From NCBI GenBank assembly GCA_951640195.1, contig OX621171.1, positions 2,018,216 to 2,082,215 on the forward strand: DNA of 64,000 nt, read 5' to 3'. This document shows, piece by piece, positions 1 to 10,842 of the stretch. The position numbers and the translations under genes are program-made. Origin of the DNA: Porpolomopsis calyptriformis (Eukaryota > Basidiomycota > Agaricomycetes > Agaricales > Hygrophoraceae). The notes under the pieces were generated by a model. It was not told where the DNA came from and did not search any database. It was given only the letters and a program-made list of their open reading frames with translations. Positions within the stretch are counted from its first letter, which is position 1; each line of letters starts with the position of its first letter.

Positions 1-655
1 ATGGCGTTTTGCTCTGATCGATCCCGTTGGGTGCACGAACATTCCTCAAATTCGTTACAAGTCCACACAACGAGCGCGTTGGTCCAGTGATAACAAATGC
101 GCGTGGCCCATTATGCAAAGATACTGTCAACTTGGCGTTTTCGGGGAGGTGGGAGTTCGTCTTCTTCACGTGTGGCTCCAAGTCCTTTAACGAGAGGCCA
201 GTCACAGAAAGCATAGGGCTCGGCACGCCCTCTCCACCCTCAACTGTGTCCTGGACAATACTCGGCTCTAGAGACGTTACGGGAAATGCTTGTTGTCCAC
301 GCAAACCAGAGAAAAACAGCCACCGAATCGCTTTACGAGCATTGTCCATGAAGGACTCGAAAGAGCTAGATGCGGCGATGGCTACGGCTGATACTAGGCG
401 TTGCGAATGACCAGTCGCGCCAGCAATACGATCACGGAGTTCACCTGGAGTGAGACCAGAGACACGGCAGACAACCAGGTACTGGGCAAGTTGTGTGAGG
501 CCAATGAGAGGTGAAGAAATAGGGATAGATGCGAGATAGATGGTAGAAGGGCGAGGAATGGTTTTAGAGAGCCAAGCGACGACCTCCATGCCATGAGGGT
601 AGAAGAGTGTATCTTGACGAGCAACTGCGAGGGGTTGGAGAACCTCGTTGACCAT
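1..655 (-). pseudogene. FAS1 fatty acid synthase beta, acyltransferase fragment
   Basis: An open minus-strand frame runs from an ATG at 655 off the left edge, about 218 codons. It reads as the acetyl-transferase domain at the N-terminal end of fungal fatty acid synthase subunit beta: YLASIPISSPLIGLTQLAQY, GLTPGELRDRIAGATGHSQ, then a conserved VSAVAIAASS helix and PMLSVTGLSLKDLEPHVKK. In this family the catalytic serine sits in GHSQG; here the codons at 412-398 give GHSQR. Residues normally upstream of the domain are missing, and a FOX2 remnant lies directly 5'. I infer a truncated, probably dead copy. It could continue usefully beyond the window, which cannot be seen. Family identity is strong. 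Confidence 0.8.
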
Positions 656-699
656 GGATGTAAGGAAAGAGGTCACAAACGTGCTATATATAGCACGAC

Positions 700-1610
700 T
701 AACCCGACTTTGCGTTTTTACTGAGCGTGACAGCCGCCGCTTTGCCTTTATCGAGAACTTCCATTAATCCGACACTGGCCCATTCACGTCTCGTACTTCA
801 CGAGTCAAGACTAACCGAACCTCGTTCACCAACTCGCCGCTGGTGGGAATACTGCCTCTCATAGCCAAGTACTGTTCTCCATGGAGTAATTTCGCCTGAA
901 GCAGAGTCGGTGTCGGAAGCAAGGTATTAGCAGTTGACTAACTGGGTTGAAGTTGGGGAGCCAGCCCAACGGGATGCCAGCGCTGGCAAGGAACTGAGGG
1001 ATAACTCCAAAAGTGGGAAGGGCACTGGATTCATCGTGTCCCTCATACGTCCATTGGAGTTCCTTTGCTGCCGCACCAATTCCTATGTCATACAGGATTA
1101 CATCTCGCTCGGTGTAGTTGGATCGATGTGGACCCCTTTAGCGTCCCTGACAAGTTGCGAATCTTCTTGATTCCGTATTTGACGCCTTCTCGCGCCACGG
1201 TTTTGGTGAATCCGATGAGACCTCATAAATGTTTGCGAGTGAGTCCGTCACAAAAAACGATGACGATAACACCGGGGTTATAATAAATTACGCCCAGACG
1301 AGTTTCATTGAGAAAAACTCACCCCTTGTCTTGTAAACTACTGGCATTGTTGATCAGGATGGTCACCGCGCCGAACGCATCAAGTGCAGACTGTATAACA
1401 GCACCCCCGTCTGTCACCGAGGACGTATTTGCGACCGCCTTGCTGCCGGCTGTAGAATGGAATTAACTTGTCGGATATTGCAGGACATGGATTGACAAAC
1501 ACTTGATGACCTCGTCAACAACTTTCTGGGCAGCGGCAGCACTGACGTCGCTAACGACGACATTCGCGCCGCGAGAAGCGAAGAGCTCTGAATAACTGGT
1601 TGAAGTGAGT
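700..1610 (-). pseudogene. FOX2 peroxisomal multifunctional beta-oxidation enzyme, collapsed fragments
   Basis: Minus-strand pieces match the fungal peroxisomal hydratase-dehydrogenase, which pairs short-chain dehydrogenase domains with a MaoC-like hydratase. Around 1590-1310 is a Rossmann stretch (LFASRGANVVVSD, then FGAVTILINNA). Around 1240-1190 is GFTKTVAREGVKYGI from the end of a dehydrogenase domain. From about 1115 to 705 is the start of the hydratase: ERDVILYDIGIGA, then ELQWTYEG, PTFGVIPQF and LLHGEQYLAMRG. Most of the enzyme between these pieces is absent and several stops intervene, so this is an internally deleted pseudogene. Introns with normal GT-AG borders are still visible (for example near 945-900), so it decayed from a genomic copy, not a retrocopy. 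Confidence 0.75.
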
Positions 1611-1717
1611 GGTGGTGAGTGCGCGGGCAAAACGACTTATACAGTATATGGATCGGTTCATGTTGAAGGAAAGCCTCGCGTACTCTGCCTGTTTTGCTCG
1701 TGTTCGTCACCATTATA

Positions 1718-2896
1718 ATGGCTCCCAAATCATTTCTATCCACTGTCCGTTCTGTATTCTCAAAGTTTTTCGTAGCGAACAATCCAATGTCCACCGACCA
1801 CTTGCTCTTGCCTGGGGAGGATCAGTCACTCCCCGTCTCGGTGCTCAGCCAATTTGTAAAGAGCAAGGAAAACCTCGACTTGGCTAACTCAGCTTTCGTC
1901 CGCCAGGCGACTCACTTCAAGCAGTCTTCTACCGTCTTCCACGAATCAGTCCTCCTCGACATTGACATCGTCGACATTGATGGATCACCCATCGCTAAGA
2001 CTTTTTTTCACGCTGAACGAGCAGGAGGAGACGGCCCAGTCGGAAACTGCTCACCCTCCAGCTCATCCACCTCGCTTGCTTCCTTGTCCGAAAATACCAT
2101 AAAAGCAAAGGATACACTCTTACTTCCTGGCTCAAAAGCCCGGGATAAATATTCATTCGATGACTACCTAGCTAAAGATCACATACGACTCAGGACCATC
2201 CGACTGTCCAAGGCGATGTCGGTTGCGCAACTGATGGTTATGCTGATGGTCCTGCATGACCACTGGCCCCATTACGTTCTCTTCACCTCCCAGTGTTATT
2301 TGTTTGCAGGGGCAGTTTGTGAGATGTTGCGGATCGAGTTTGGTGGCTACGTTGTTGATGATGGGAATAATGTGAAGGCAGGAAGGTTCAAGTCTGTGCA
2401 GGTCACAGAATCACCTCCCGATGTTACGGAGGTCCTTGAAAAGTACCGCGCGGAGTGGGAAAGGTTTTGTAAGAAGACCCTCGAGGCAGAGGGACGGGTG
2501 GAGCAGCAGCACCAGGAAGAGTTGGCAAGACGTGAGCGGCAGCTCCAGGAAGAGGTAGCGAGACGTGAGCGGCAGCTCCAGGAAGAGGTAGCAAGACGTG
2601 AGCAGCAGCTCCAGGAAGAGGTAGCGAGACGCGAGGAGGCGGAGCGGCAGCATGAGGAAGCGGTAGCAAGACGCGAGGAGGCGGAGCGGCAGCATGAGGA
2701 AGCGGTAGCAAGACGCGAGGAGGCGGAGCGGCAGCATGAGGAAGCGGTAGCAAGACGCGAGGAGCAGCACAAGGAAGAGGTAGCGAGACGCGAGGAGGCG
2801 GAGCGGCAGCATGAGGAAGCGGTAGCAAGACGCGAGGAGCAGCACAAGGAAGAGTTGGCATATCTGAAGGGGCTGCTCCAACAACAAAGTCAGTAA
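1718..2896 (+). CDS. Coiled-coil protein with tandem-repeat tail, unknown function
   Basis: One uninterrupted frame of 392 codons. I chose the ATG at 1718 (MAPKSFLS) over the upstream in-frame one at 1694 because the upstream stretch lies in the decayed FOX2 5' region. The N-terminal 240 residues look like a globular domain (DLANSAFVRQATHFKQSS, then RLSKAMSVAQLMVMLMVLHD) that I cannot assign. Residues from about 265 to the end form a charged coiled coil made of near-identical repeats (EEVARRERQLQ and EEAERQHEEAVARR types). No signal peptide or membrane anchor is evident. The gene is intact although surrounded by pseudogenes, and its 3' end abuts the broken end of the NIK1 remnant. Orphan proteins with a similar first half seem familiar from agarics, but I cannot name a family. 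Confidence 0.6.
   Translation: MAPKSFLSTVRSVFSKFFVANNPMSTDHLLLPGEDQSLPVSVLSQFVKSKENLDLANSAFVRQATHFKQSSTVFHESVLLDIDIVDIDGSPIAKTFFHAERAGGDGPVGNCSPSSSSTSLASLSENTIKAKDTLLLPGSKARDKYSFDDYLAKDHIRLRTIRLSKAMSVAQLMVMLMVLHDHWPHYVLFTSQCYLFAGAVCEMLRIEFGGYVVDDGNNVKAGRFKSVQVTESPPDVTEVLEKYRAEWERFCKKTLEAEGRVEQQHQEELARRERQLQEEVARRERQLQEEVARREQQLQEEVARREEAERQHEEAVARREEAERQHEEAVARREEAERQHEEAVARREEQHKEEVARREEAERQHEEAVARREEQHKEELAYLKGLLQQQSQ
2515..2860 (+). repeat. In-frame 33/42-base coding minisatellite
   Basis: Tandem units of 33 and 42 bases, nearly identical at the nucleotide level, encode the heptad-like arrays of the coiled-coil protein. Because unit lengths are multiples of three, copy-number change keeps the frame. 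All other frames through this stretch are open only because of the repeat. Confidence 0.8.
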
Positions 2897-2940
2897 CACT
2901 TTTTTAATATTCTTAATATTGTATCCAATTTTTTATTGCA

Positions 2941-4530
2941 GGTTTGTCTCAAGCAGGGTAATATCCACAGTTCCTTTGAGCGTTGCCATCTCCCCCTCGA
3001 CAAGTATCTCAATCTTCTGTGTAAGGTCGCCCTTGGCTACAGCGGTGGTGACATGGGCAATCGAGCGAACTTGATCGGTTAAACTTGAGCACATTCGATT
3101 GACCTTTTATAAGAATGAGATAAGGCAACCGTACATCCACATAAAAACTCAAAAATAGACACTTACATTCCTGACAAGCTCGAACCAAACACCTTCCACG
3201 TCTGGAACATGCGCTTGCCCCCCGAGCTTCCCTTGACTGCCTACTTCCAGTGTCACCCTCGTCACTTCCGCCGCCAACGCACGGAGTCGCACGACCATAC
3301 CGTTCACGGTGTTCTTCAAATCTAAGATCTCGCCGCGTCCACTTCGATCTGCTTGGACAAGTCTCCTAGTGCGACTGCCTTGGTGACTTTTGCAATCGAC
3401 CGGACTTGACTAGTGAGATTAGCGGCAAGGTTGTTGACTACGCCTGTGAGTTCTCGCCAGGTTCCTTCGACGTCGAGGACAAGAGCTTGTCCGCCGAGTT
3501 TACTAAATAGTAATTCTGCATGTTGCAGCCAACGAGGGGTGGTAAAAGATCACTTACCCTTCTGTGCCGACCTATTGACTGACTCGAGTAACCTCCTTAG
3601 CGAACTGTCCCAATTTATCGACCTATGTACAATATAACGGTAGCGTACAATGGAATTATGATAGAGTAATTCGCACCATAGTATTGATAACGTCTTTGAG
3701 TTGGACCATGACAACGCCCTGTACTGGCACGGTTATCTTCTGAGATAAGTCACCCCTAGCGACGGCGTTACAAACACGAGCGACATCTTGGACTTGTGCA
3801 TTGAGCAACCGCAGCTCCTCGACGGCACTCATCCCGCTCTCGAACGCAACGGAAGACAAACCGACAGAAGGGTCGGTGTACACATGTCTCATGGTGGTGG
3901 CGTCGGTGGTGACCCTCCCGCAGGTCGGGCAGGTGGAGTGATGTCCATGGGAAAAGGCCGGCGCGGAGGCCGTTGTGGTGTAAAGGTATCGGGTGTGCTT
4001 GGTTGGGGCAAAGCCTGTGAGGTTTTCGAGGGAGGAATGTTCCGGGCGGCCATTTGGGGGTGGACAGGGGATGGTGGATGGATGGTCGTCATCTCGTGGT
4101 TCCATTTCGACGTCCTGTTCGGTGGTGCCATTATTGTTGCTTGGATGGGACTCACCGTTGGCGATGATGTGATGATAGATAGAATGCGGTGAAAGCTCGT
4201 TGGTGAAGGAGGGTATATCACCCACACTTCGTCTCTTTTTTGTATCTGGTCCGTTCAATTGCCAGCTCTCGGACGCTTTAATGGAAGCAAGCGTGTCTTC
4301 TGCAGTGTACATCCGTCTCGCCATTGCACTGAGCGACCTGAGGATGATATCCATCTGTTTATCTGTGGGGCCATCGTATCTGGGGATTGGAGCCGCCGAA
4401 GGACCAAGCTCATAGATGGACAAGAGAGCGACAAGATACGGGATGGTGATTGATTGTCGACGATGTTGGTCATCGTCAACGACAGCGAGGAGGAGGAGGG
4501 TAATAAGCTCAACACGTGCAGAACCGTTTC
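2941..4530 (-). pseudogene. Group III hybrid histidine kinase (NIK1/HOG pathway), 5' fragment
   Basis: The minus strand encodes the N-terminus and the first HAMP repeats of a Nik1/Bos1-type osmosensor kinase. Clear matches are IPYLVALLSIYELGPSAAP at the start, then [52 protein letters not shown] and [20 protein letters not shown]. Two lesions are visible: a TAG at 3574-3572 where the family has GAA/GAG (before VGTEGK), and a frame loss near 3335 where VDARGEI should read. The sequence stops in the fourth HAMP unit near 2941; the histidine kinase, ATPase and receiver domains are absent. No in-frame ATG is seen before a stop near 4530, so the first codons may lie in a lost exon. It is divergent from the ERG24 fragment. 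Confidence 0.85.
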
Positions 4531-4548
4531 CTCATCTTATCTCTCACC

Positions 4549-4746
4549 ATGTCTTCCAATTCCAAACCTCTCCTCAATCAACGCACAAAATCCTACGAAT
4601 TCTTCGGTCCTCCGGGCGCCCTTTTCGTCACCCTCTCCGTCCCCTTCACAACCTACTTCCTCTACTTTGCCTGCTCAGAGCATTCAGGCGGTTGCCCACC
4701 CCGCCTCCCACTCGAGACACTCAAACACAGCCGGCCTTGGCTCTGA
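4549..4746 (+). pseudogene. C-14 sterol reductase (ERG24), N-terminal fragment
   Basis: A 66-codon stretch starting MSSNSKPLLNQ encodes the first transmembrane segment of delta-14 sterol reductase: KSYEFFGPPGALFVTLSVP, then TTYFLYFACSE and GGCPPR. That block is the N-terminal hallmark of the ERG24/lamin-B-receptor family of ergosterol synthesis. The frame then stops and nothing of the remaining roughly 400 residues follows; instead the truncated 3' side of TRAPPC11 begins on the other strand. The start lies close to the NIK1 start, a divergent arrangement that survived decay. Confidence 0.7.
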
Positions 4747-4749
4747 TTC

Positions 4750-4960
4750 TGCCCGTTTATCGGACTGTACTTTTTGAATAACTCGTATGACTTTGTGTAT
4801 AGCTGCAGTTGACAACGAGGAAAAAAACAGGGGCAATTGTCTTTGAACCGGCTGCGCAATGAGTTGGCCAAGAGGATGATACGGACCTCCAAGATGATCG
4901 TTAGATGATCCACCTTCTTCTCGTTCACGAATCCGGGGGAGGTCTGCAGGGCCCGCACCA
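4750..4960. other. Deletion scar between ERG24 and TRAPPC11 remnants
   Basis: About 200 bases with no recognisable coding content join two convergent genes that both lack their 3' parts. The simplest explanation is one deletion that removed the tails of both genes. Confidence 0.4.
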
Positions 4961-7259
4961 TAATCAGATCAACCAGACATCGTCCGATATTTGCATGCTT
5001 ACCTCCATCTTCAGAGCGGCCAGAAAACGTTCCCTTCTCAATTCAGTGTACCGAGCTGCCATGTGATAATAGTACCCAGGATGCTGCAATGCATGACTCG
5101 CATTTATCCCAGCGTTGGCTTGGATGGTCAAAGGTACGGAAGAGCGTGAGGTGGAGGATAAGGATACAGGGGCGGGGAGATGAGATTGGATGGTGAGTGT
5201 GGATTGCGTGCCCTGCTCGAGTAATTCGGCAAAGACACGGTATCTGGAGTATCGAAAATACTGTTTGAAACTTGAGGAGTGACGAGGAAAGGATGATACG
5301 CAACTGTCTTGCCATCCAGCTCCAAAACTCGTACGTCTCTTCACCAATCCCCCAACCACGCGAAAAGTTGGCAAAGCGGCGGGCGTGGGTATTGTGATGC
5401 GAGAGCGCAAGCGTGTGCTCGTTATTATAAAGATAGAGCTTTGAGACCTGAGATCGGATGAGAATTTTCGAGGACGTTCTAAATTTTAGGCCGAGATTGC
5501 TAGATAGAGGGATTTACCTTCACGTTAATACAATCTGCAAGTACCTTGGCCTCCGACCAACGTTTCGTGCGAGGTGGGAGAATCGCCGTCTTCGCCTCGA
5601 AACTCTGCAAAGCATGCCATCTTGTACTCATAGCGCACAGTCCACCCCTCAGGACGTAGCGGCCTTGCTGTCCCAAGAGGTGAGTTTGAGATATGGCTAG
5701 ATCCTGATTGTGTGTGGCGGTTTCGTTTCCGGCGTACACGTTTCGAGTGATTGGTGTAGTACTCCAGTGCGGGTTCGTACAAGGCCTGCTGCAAGCTACA
5801 ATATGGTTTGTACTGATCGTCCGACAATAAAAACGCAAAAGTTTTGGTGACATGATAGGGAAACAGTGCACTTTCGTCGCATAATTGATGGTTGCAAATG
5901 AAAAGAGGCGTACCTCTGTACGAAATCACCGAGTTCTGACGGGCTTACTGGGCTCAGGACAAAGAGCGCCGCGCGTGACGCTCTGTCTCCGGATGTAAGT
6001 GAGACGTGCATCCAGTAACCGGTCGTCTATTAACAATGAGGTGAATATATTGAAGAGAAGCAACAGGAACTCACCTAGCATGCGTCGTGTGGCAGTAAGA
6101 ACAACTGTGAGCTTTATGCCACGCTCACTTGTGCTCTTCTTGCGCCCGCTGAGAGTTCAGAGTCCTTACGCCGCTCCTCATCTGCCCTTTCGCGTTCTCG
6201 GTCTGGATCTGGCGGGTCAAGGGGTGAACGAGGAGTAACAGATGGTAGCTCAAATGAAAAGGACAAAGACGCTTGGTACCAGCGTAGTGTGCTTGCGGAT
6301 CCAGATGGGCCATCAGGGAAGAGGGGTCAGTGGAGACAAGGGAGAGTGTGCCGTAAGGTACTGCGGGTCATCTGGGACGAGGATGAGAATGTCGTTTTGA
6401 GAGTCGAGATAGGTTCGGGGTTGGGTACCATCCGTCCTTTGTTTCTGTTTTAGGATGGGGGATTTGGAGGAAGGAGGGTCGAGAAGGCCGAGAAGAATGA
6501 TGTCCGAAATGGATAGAATGTTTTGATTGGGCGTAGGGTGATCGGGTGTTGTTGGGGAAGCGGGAGCTGAAATATGTGCATATTGTATCCTGATAGCGAG
6601 AGATGTGGCGGGTAAGACGTAAGGGGCTGCACGTTCGATGGTCAAGGCATCTATGGGAGAGGGAATGGAGGGATAAGCGAAATTGAGGAGGAAAGCATGG
6701 ATGGAATCGACGAGTTTGCAAGAGTTGGGACCGCTGGCGATTTTTTGGAGTGGAGAAGAAGGGGGGGAGTGGTAGTGATGGGGGGAGCGAGGGAGGACGT
6801 GCACGAGGAGAGCGCGTTGTTTGATGACGGGGGAGAGTATTGGGGGGGGGAAGAGGCAAAATGGAATATGGACCACCTGTTGCGAGGCTGAGAGGCGGCG
6901 GCGGGGGTGGGGAAGGGTTCGCAGAGGAAGGGATGGGCGACGGTGGTGAGCAGGATGGTCTGTTTGAGGAGAGACTTGTCGGATACGTTTGAGGGGAGAA
7001 AATTGAATATGGCGTCAAAGGAACGCTGAGCGGGGTTGACTGAGGGAATGGGGGACTTTGACTTGAAGAGGGCGCCGTCGTCGATATCGGAGAGGTAGAG
7101 GATGCCAGGGAGTCTGTGGGATCTCCAGACACGGGCGACACGTTCAGCGCGCTCGAGGGCGTCTACGAGGGGGATGGCTGCGGCGTTCTTGGGCTGGCGC
7201 TGCGAGGGAGATGATCCTGACTGTGGGGAAAGTGTCGGACGGGAGCTGGGGCGGGGCAT
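4961..7259 (-). pseudogene. TRAPPC11 (foie-gras domain) trafficking subunit, truncated and frameshifted
   Basis: Multi-exon minus-strand remnant of TRAPPC11, a TRAPP-complex subunit of ER-Golgi traffic. It begins MPRPSSRPTLSPQ at 7259. Later exons carry YYTNHSKRVRRKRNRH, TARPLRPEGWTVRYEYKMA, ILPPRTKRWSEAKVLADC, YRVFAELLEQG and SHALQHPGYYYHMAARYTE, all characteristic of the foie-gras region. Lesions: the frame shifts inside a run of nine G (6842-6850), and about 20 residues are missing with a frame change near 5570-5600, where FAEFRGED jumps to the ILPPRT block. The C-terminal half of the usual protein of over 1,000 residues is gone. The G-run shift alone could be a sequencing error; the deletion could not. 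Confidence 0.8.
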
Positions 7260-7859
7260 GGGAGACGATGATGAGAAGAGAGGAAGGCAAAAGAGGGGAG
7301 TGAATGAGGGGATCTAATTGAGTATGACCCAGAGCTGAAAGGGGATTAGGATTGGAATAGGAAGAAAAGAGAGAGAATTACCACCGAGAATGAGGATGAC
7401 AATTGAATTCAAATAGGCGATGATTGACTGAGTGGTGAGAAGGAAGGGAGACATGACGGAATAGAGTTAATCGGAATGACGTACTGATCGACGATGAGGT
7501 TGAGGATGAACTTGCCATGTCAATGCTACTACTCGTTGATGATTAGGTGAGCAACTCGAGTTGGACTCACCGTCGGACTTTCATTTGGTTATCTTGAAGG
7601 AGGATACGGTGACTGCTGTAACCCATTTTTGTCTAATCTCATTCCCTCCGTCAACACCCCTCAGTGTCCCTTTCAGCCATATTCCATCCTTTCCAATGTC
7701 CACAGAAGGCTATCGGTCAACTTTACTTGGACAGCTATGACCCGGACCGTCCCATCTAATCCCTTCCCGGCTACCTCGGTATTTCCCGATGTACCTTGCT
7801 GTTATAATATGTAATACATCCCAACTCACTCCTTTCGCACCTCCCACTCCCTCCCACCC
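7260..7859. promoter_or_regulatory. Divergent intergenic region, TRAPPC11 / MFS remnants
   Basis: Six hundred bases between two divergent gene starts. It is A/G-rich on the left and C/T-rich on the right, and presumably held both promoters. I see no conserved element or further gene. Confidence 0.4.
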
Positions 7860-8304
7860 ATGCCCGACCATTCCCCCCCCCTTCCTGATCGCCCCCCCTC
7901 CCCCATCATCGTCGACTGGGATGGCCAGGATGACCCGACAAACCCTCTGAAGTACGTTCCACACACACAACCCCCCCTCACTCCCTACTCAACTTCTCTA
8001 GTTGGACTCGTAGACAAAAATGGGTTACAGCCATCATTGTATCCTCCTTCACATTCATATCCCCCGTATCCTCCGCCATCACCGCACCCGCCAGCGATCA
8101 AATCGCAAGACAGTTCGGTGTCACAAATAATGTACTTGTCGCAATGATGACTTCTGTATTCATTCTCGCTTATGGTCCATGCCCCCCTCCCTCCCCTTCT
8201 TCCTCTCACTCCCCCCCAAAGCCATCGGTCCACTCTTCCTAGGTCCCCTATCTGAACTCTATGGACACTCTCACGTCCTCCGACTCTCAAACTTATTTTA
8301 TTTC
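7860..8304 (+). pseudogene. MFS drug:H+ antiporter (DHA1 type), N-terminal fragment
   Basis: Three exons starting at the ATG at 7860 give an acidic leader ending VDWDGQDDPTNPLNW, then the first membrane helix (SSFTFISPVSSAITAPASDQ), ARQFGVTNNVL, and the motif-A loop GPLSELYGHSHVLRLSN. This is the start of a 12-helix DHA1 transporter of the polyamine/fluconazole type. Introns near 7955-8001 and 8174-8220 have good borders. After helix 3 the coding sequence ends abruptly, so only about a quarter of the usual 500 residues remain. Confidence 0.75.
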
Positions 8305-8783
8305 AGTACTCCCTCCCCTCCTATTAACACCCAATTCCTAACCATCAGCAAAAGTCGGAGAAGTTTACCTGGTCGGACCTTGCCAGGTATTGTCCACCTG
8401 GACCACCTGGAAGACCCCCACCTTGTAATACAAAACCCCCACATCTTTTGTAGGCCAGGTTCGACTAACCTGGTCGGTTTGCGAGAACAGGGTATTCTTA
8501 CCCATTATGTTACATGTTTATATTGCATTGTATGATCAATTCATTTAGTTCGCACCATTCCTTGCAAGGTACAAGATGTTTTTATTAGTCCGAGTATCTA
8601 ACGAATACACACGATACCAATACGATGCTAAGTCCAGAGTGCGACACGAGAAAAGGTTGGGACATGCGTAATCGACGAAAGCGAGGGAAAGGCGCGATTC
8701 AGAGAACGTAAGCGGCAGAAAACATGGATCGATACAACTGCGAATCAGCAAGGGGATGCGAGAAAAAAAATAAAGGCTCAATA
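8305..8783. other. Non-coding gap
   Basis: No gene seen. A short motif ACCTGGTCGG occurs at about 8367 and again near 8478 in a C-rich context. The right part is the 3' flank of the DUF6698 gene. Confidence 0.4.
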
Positions 8784-10700
8784 TCAGTTCCGTCGACGTC
8801 CTTTGCCCTTTGAGGCCTTGGAAGTCGGTTTAGTTTTGGCTTGAGGACGTTTAGAAGGTGCGGCGGGTGAGGGAACAGGATCTTCCTGTGATGCATTGGA
8901 AAGAGGGCTTCCAGAAAAGAGGTCCTGGTTGACGCGTGGAGTGGGGATGGGGGACAACGGCCAACGCGCGGGTGGGATGAAGGGACGCCTGGACCCGGTA
9001 GTAGGCACTGATGCCCTGGTCTGCAAGCTTGAAAGGGCAGGGTCGATGGACCAATGGTCAGTATGAGGCTGACGGTCAGCTTCACCAGTGCCCATAGGCA
9101 GTTGAGGTTCTGGAGGGGGCAATGCGGGAGGTGTGGGAGATGGGGCGGGAGATGGGGCAGGAGGTGTGGGAGATGGGGCGGGAGGTGCGGGGGTGTGGTC
9201 TTTGTTGGCAATGCGGGCATGACGGCGAGCGAGGATGCTTGAAAAATCGGAGGTTGAGCTTGCAATTGAGGGAGAGATCGTATCGTCTTGAGGTTGAGAT
9301 AGAGGTCCAAAAACAGTGCTATTGGGCCAGTATAATTTAGCAATAGAAATATAGTAGCAGGTACTCACTTGTTCCACCATTTTATCGTGTCCACACACCA
9401 TTCATCCTCAGGGTTCAGCTCAAAGAGTTTGACGATATTCTTGAAAAACATTTCCTTGTCGAACTTGCCATCGTCTAGCCTCCAGTCATCTTGCATGCAA
9501 ATAGCCCAATGTGCCTAGACAATAAGTATAGATCAGTAGTTCTAGCTTAATTATATTGATCAATAACGTACCTGAACTGCAGCATATGCGATCGATCTTG
9601 GAGTAACTCGCTCCATATTGTTCAACTTTGCTTGGCCAGCCTTGGCCTTGGGTTTTGACACAAGCATGGCAGCGGACGGTCCCTGAAAAATATGACGCCA
9701 TATCTAGAGTGTACAATGAGCAATGGTTTAGTAGTCAAGTAGATGTACTCACACGAACGAGATAAGGACCTCGCAACAGTCCTTGCTCTAGGTCGCTAGG
9801 ATCATACATGCTGTAGTTGTATAAGAATACAGGCATGTCATCGTGAGATACAACTAAGCATCCATCTTCTAGCTTTTTTAGCGTGCTAAATCATGTATGT
9901 CAATTAACGTATATTGAATAGATAGACATAAGACTCACCCTAAGCGATCGCCCTCAAACACATTAATGTATTTTAGCGGACAAAGCAAAAAGCCCAGCAT
10001 GGGGTGTTTGAAACCCCGGGATGTCGCCTTATCGCTACTTGGCTCAATGATGGGTTCAAGGACCTTCTTGTCCAGGCTGAGGGCAGCGTAGGTAAGACTA
10101 GTATCACGCAGGCTGCATACATCGTCTGACCGTGCGCTACCAACAGCCCGGGTCATCTGTGGAAGCAAACATGTCAGTAATACTAGGAATGTGTAAACGA
10201 GTAGACTATACTGTTTTCGCAAGCTCGTCTAGTTGCTGTGGTTGAGACTTGAATTTTCGACAGTGCGTTTCAAACGAGGGAACTTTCTTGAGAATGATAT
10301 TGAAGATACGTTGCAAATCTTGACGTTGTTCTTGGGTAATGCTGTGATAATAAAATGTTAGTGCATGTTCTTGAGAAGACAGACACGTACCCATCATCGT
10401 ATGGCTCATCTGAAAGCTCAGCTCCGTGTGCTGCCATACCTGCATAAAAAACTTGAATAAAACTCATGAACGGGTCTTCGGTTCTTCCAATCCATTTCGC
10501 AACTTTCAGGTAAGGGTCAAGTGGTGACATCCTACAAAATAAACTCTAAGTTGCCCAGCTCAGAGGTCTGTGTTGACTCACCTTGATTTCTTACGAGACT
10601 TGGATTCTAAATCATCAGATAATGTCCTTTTCAGCCGTGTTGAAACCTCATTTCCTCCATGGCTTTCGTGGTCAGAGTTGTCGCAGTCATTTGTGGGCAT
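8784..10700 (-). CDS. DUF6698 family protein
   Basis: An eight-exon gene with phase-consistent joins starts at 10700 (MPTNDCDNSDHESHGG), has an internal MSPLDPYLKVAKWIGR, and ends KGKGRRRN. Diagnostic agaric DUF6698 features appear in order: a Q-rich helix, then GSARSDDVCSLRD, GFKHPMLGFLLCPLKY, MPVFLYNYSMYDPSDLEQGL, WRHIFQGPSAA, MERVTPRSIAYAAVQAHWA and a C-terminal DTIKWWN. The tail is Pro/Ala-rich and basic. Length is about 490-505 residues, the uncertainty being which acceptor starts the last exon. The function of DUF6698 is unknown to me; such genes are multicopy in agaric genomes and often sit beside transposons, as here. It appears intact, unlike everything to its left. Confidence 0.8.
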
Positions 10701-10842
10701 AGCAAGCAAAGGGAGAGGGGCAGATGGAGGTGCGGAAGAAAGAAGCACAGAGATACGTCATGATAAGTGTGGAAGTAAAACGCCTGGAAGTAAAACGCCC
10801 AAGTCTAATTTCTCACAGTTTTTGCGCTCATCGTGCTCATCG

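Noticed and set aside
2347..2899. Long minus-strand Ser/Leu/Cys- or Ala/Pro-rich frames opposite the coiled-coil gene
   Set aside because: Antisense shadows of the coding minisatellite.
3788..4415. Plus-strand frames opposite NIK1
   Set aside because: The minus strand encodes clear HAMP-kinase sequence; the plus frames are shadows.
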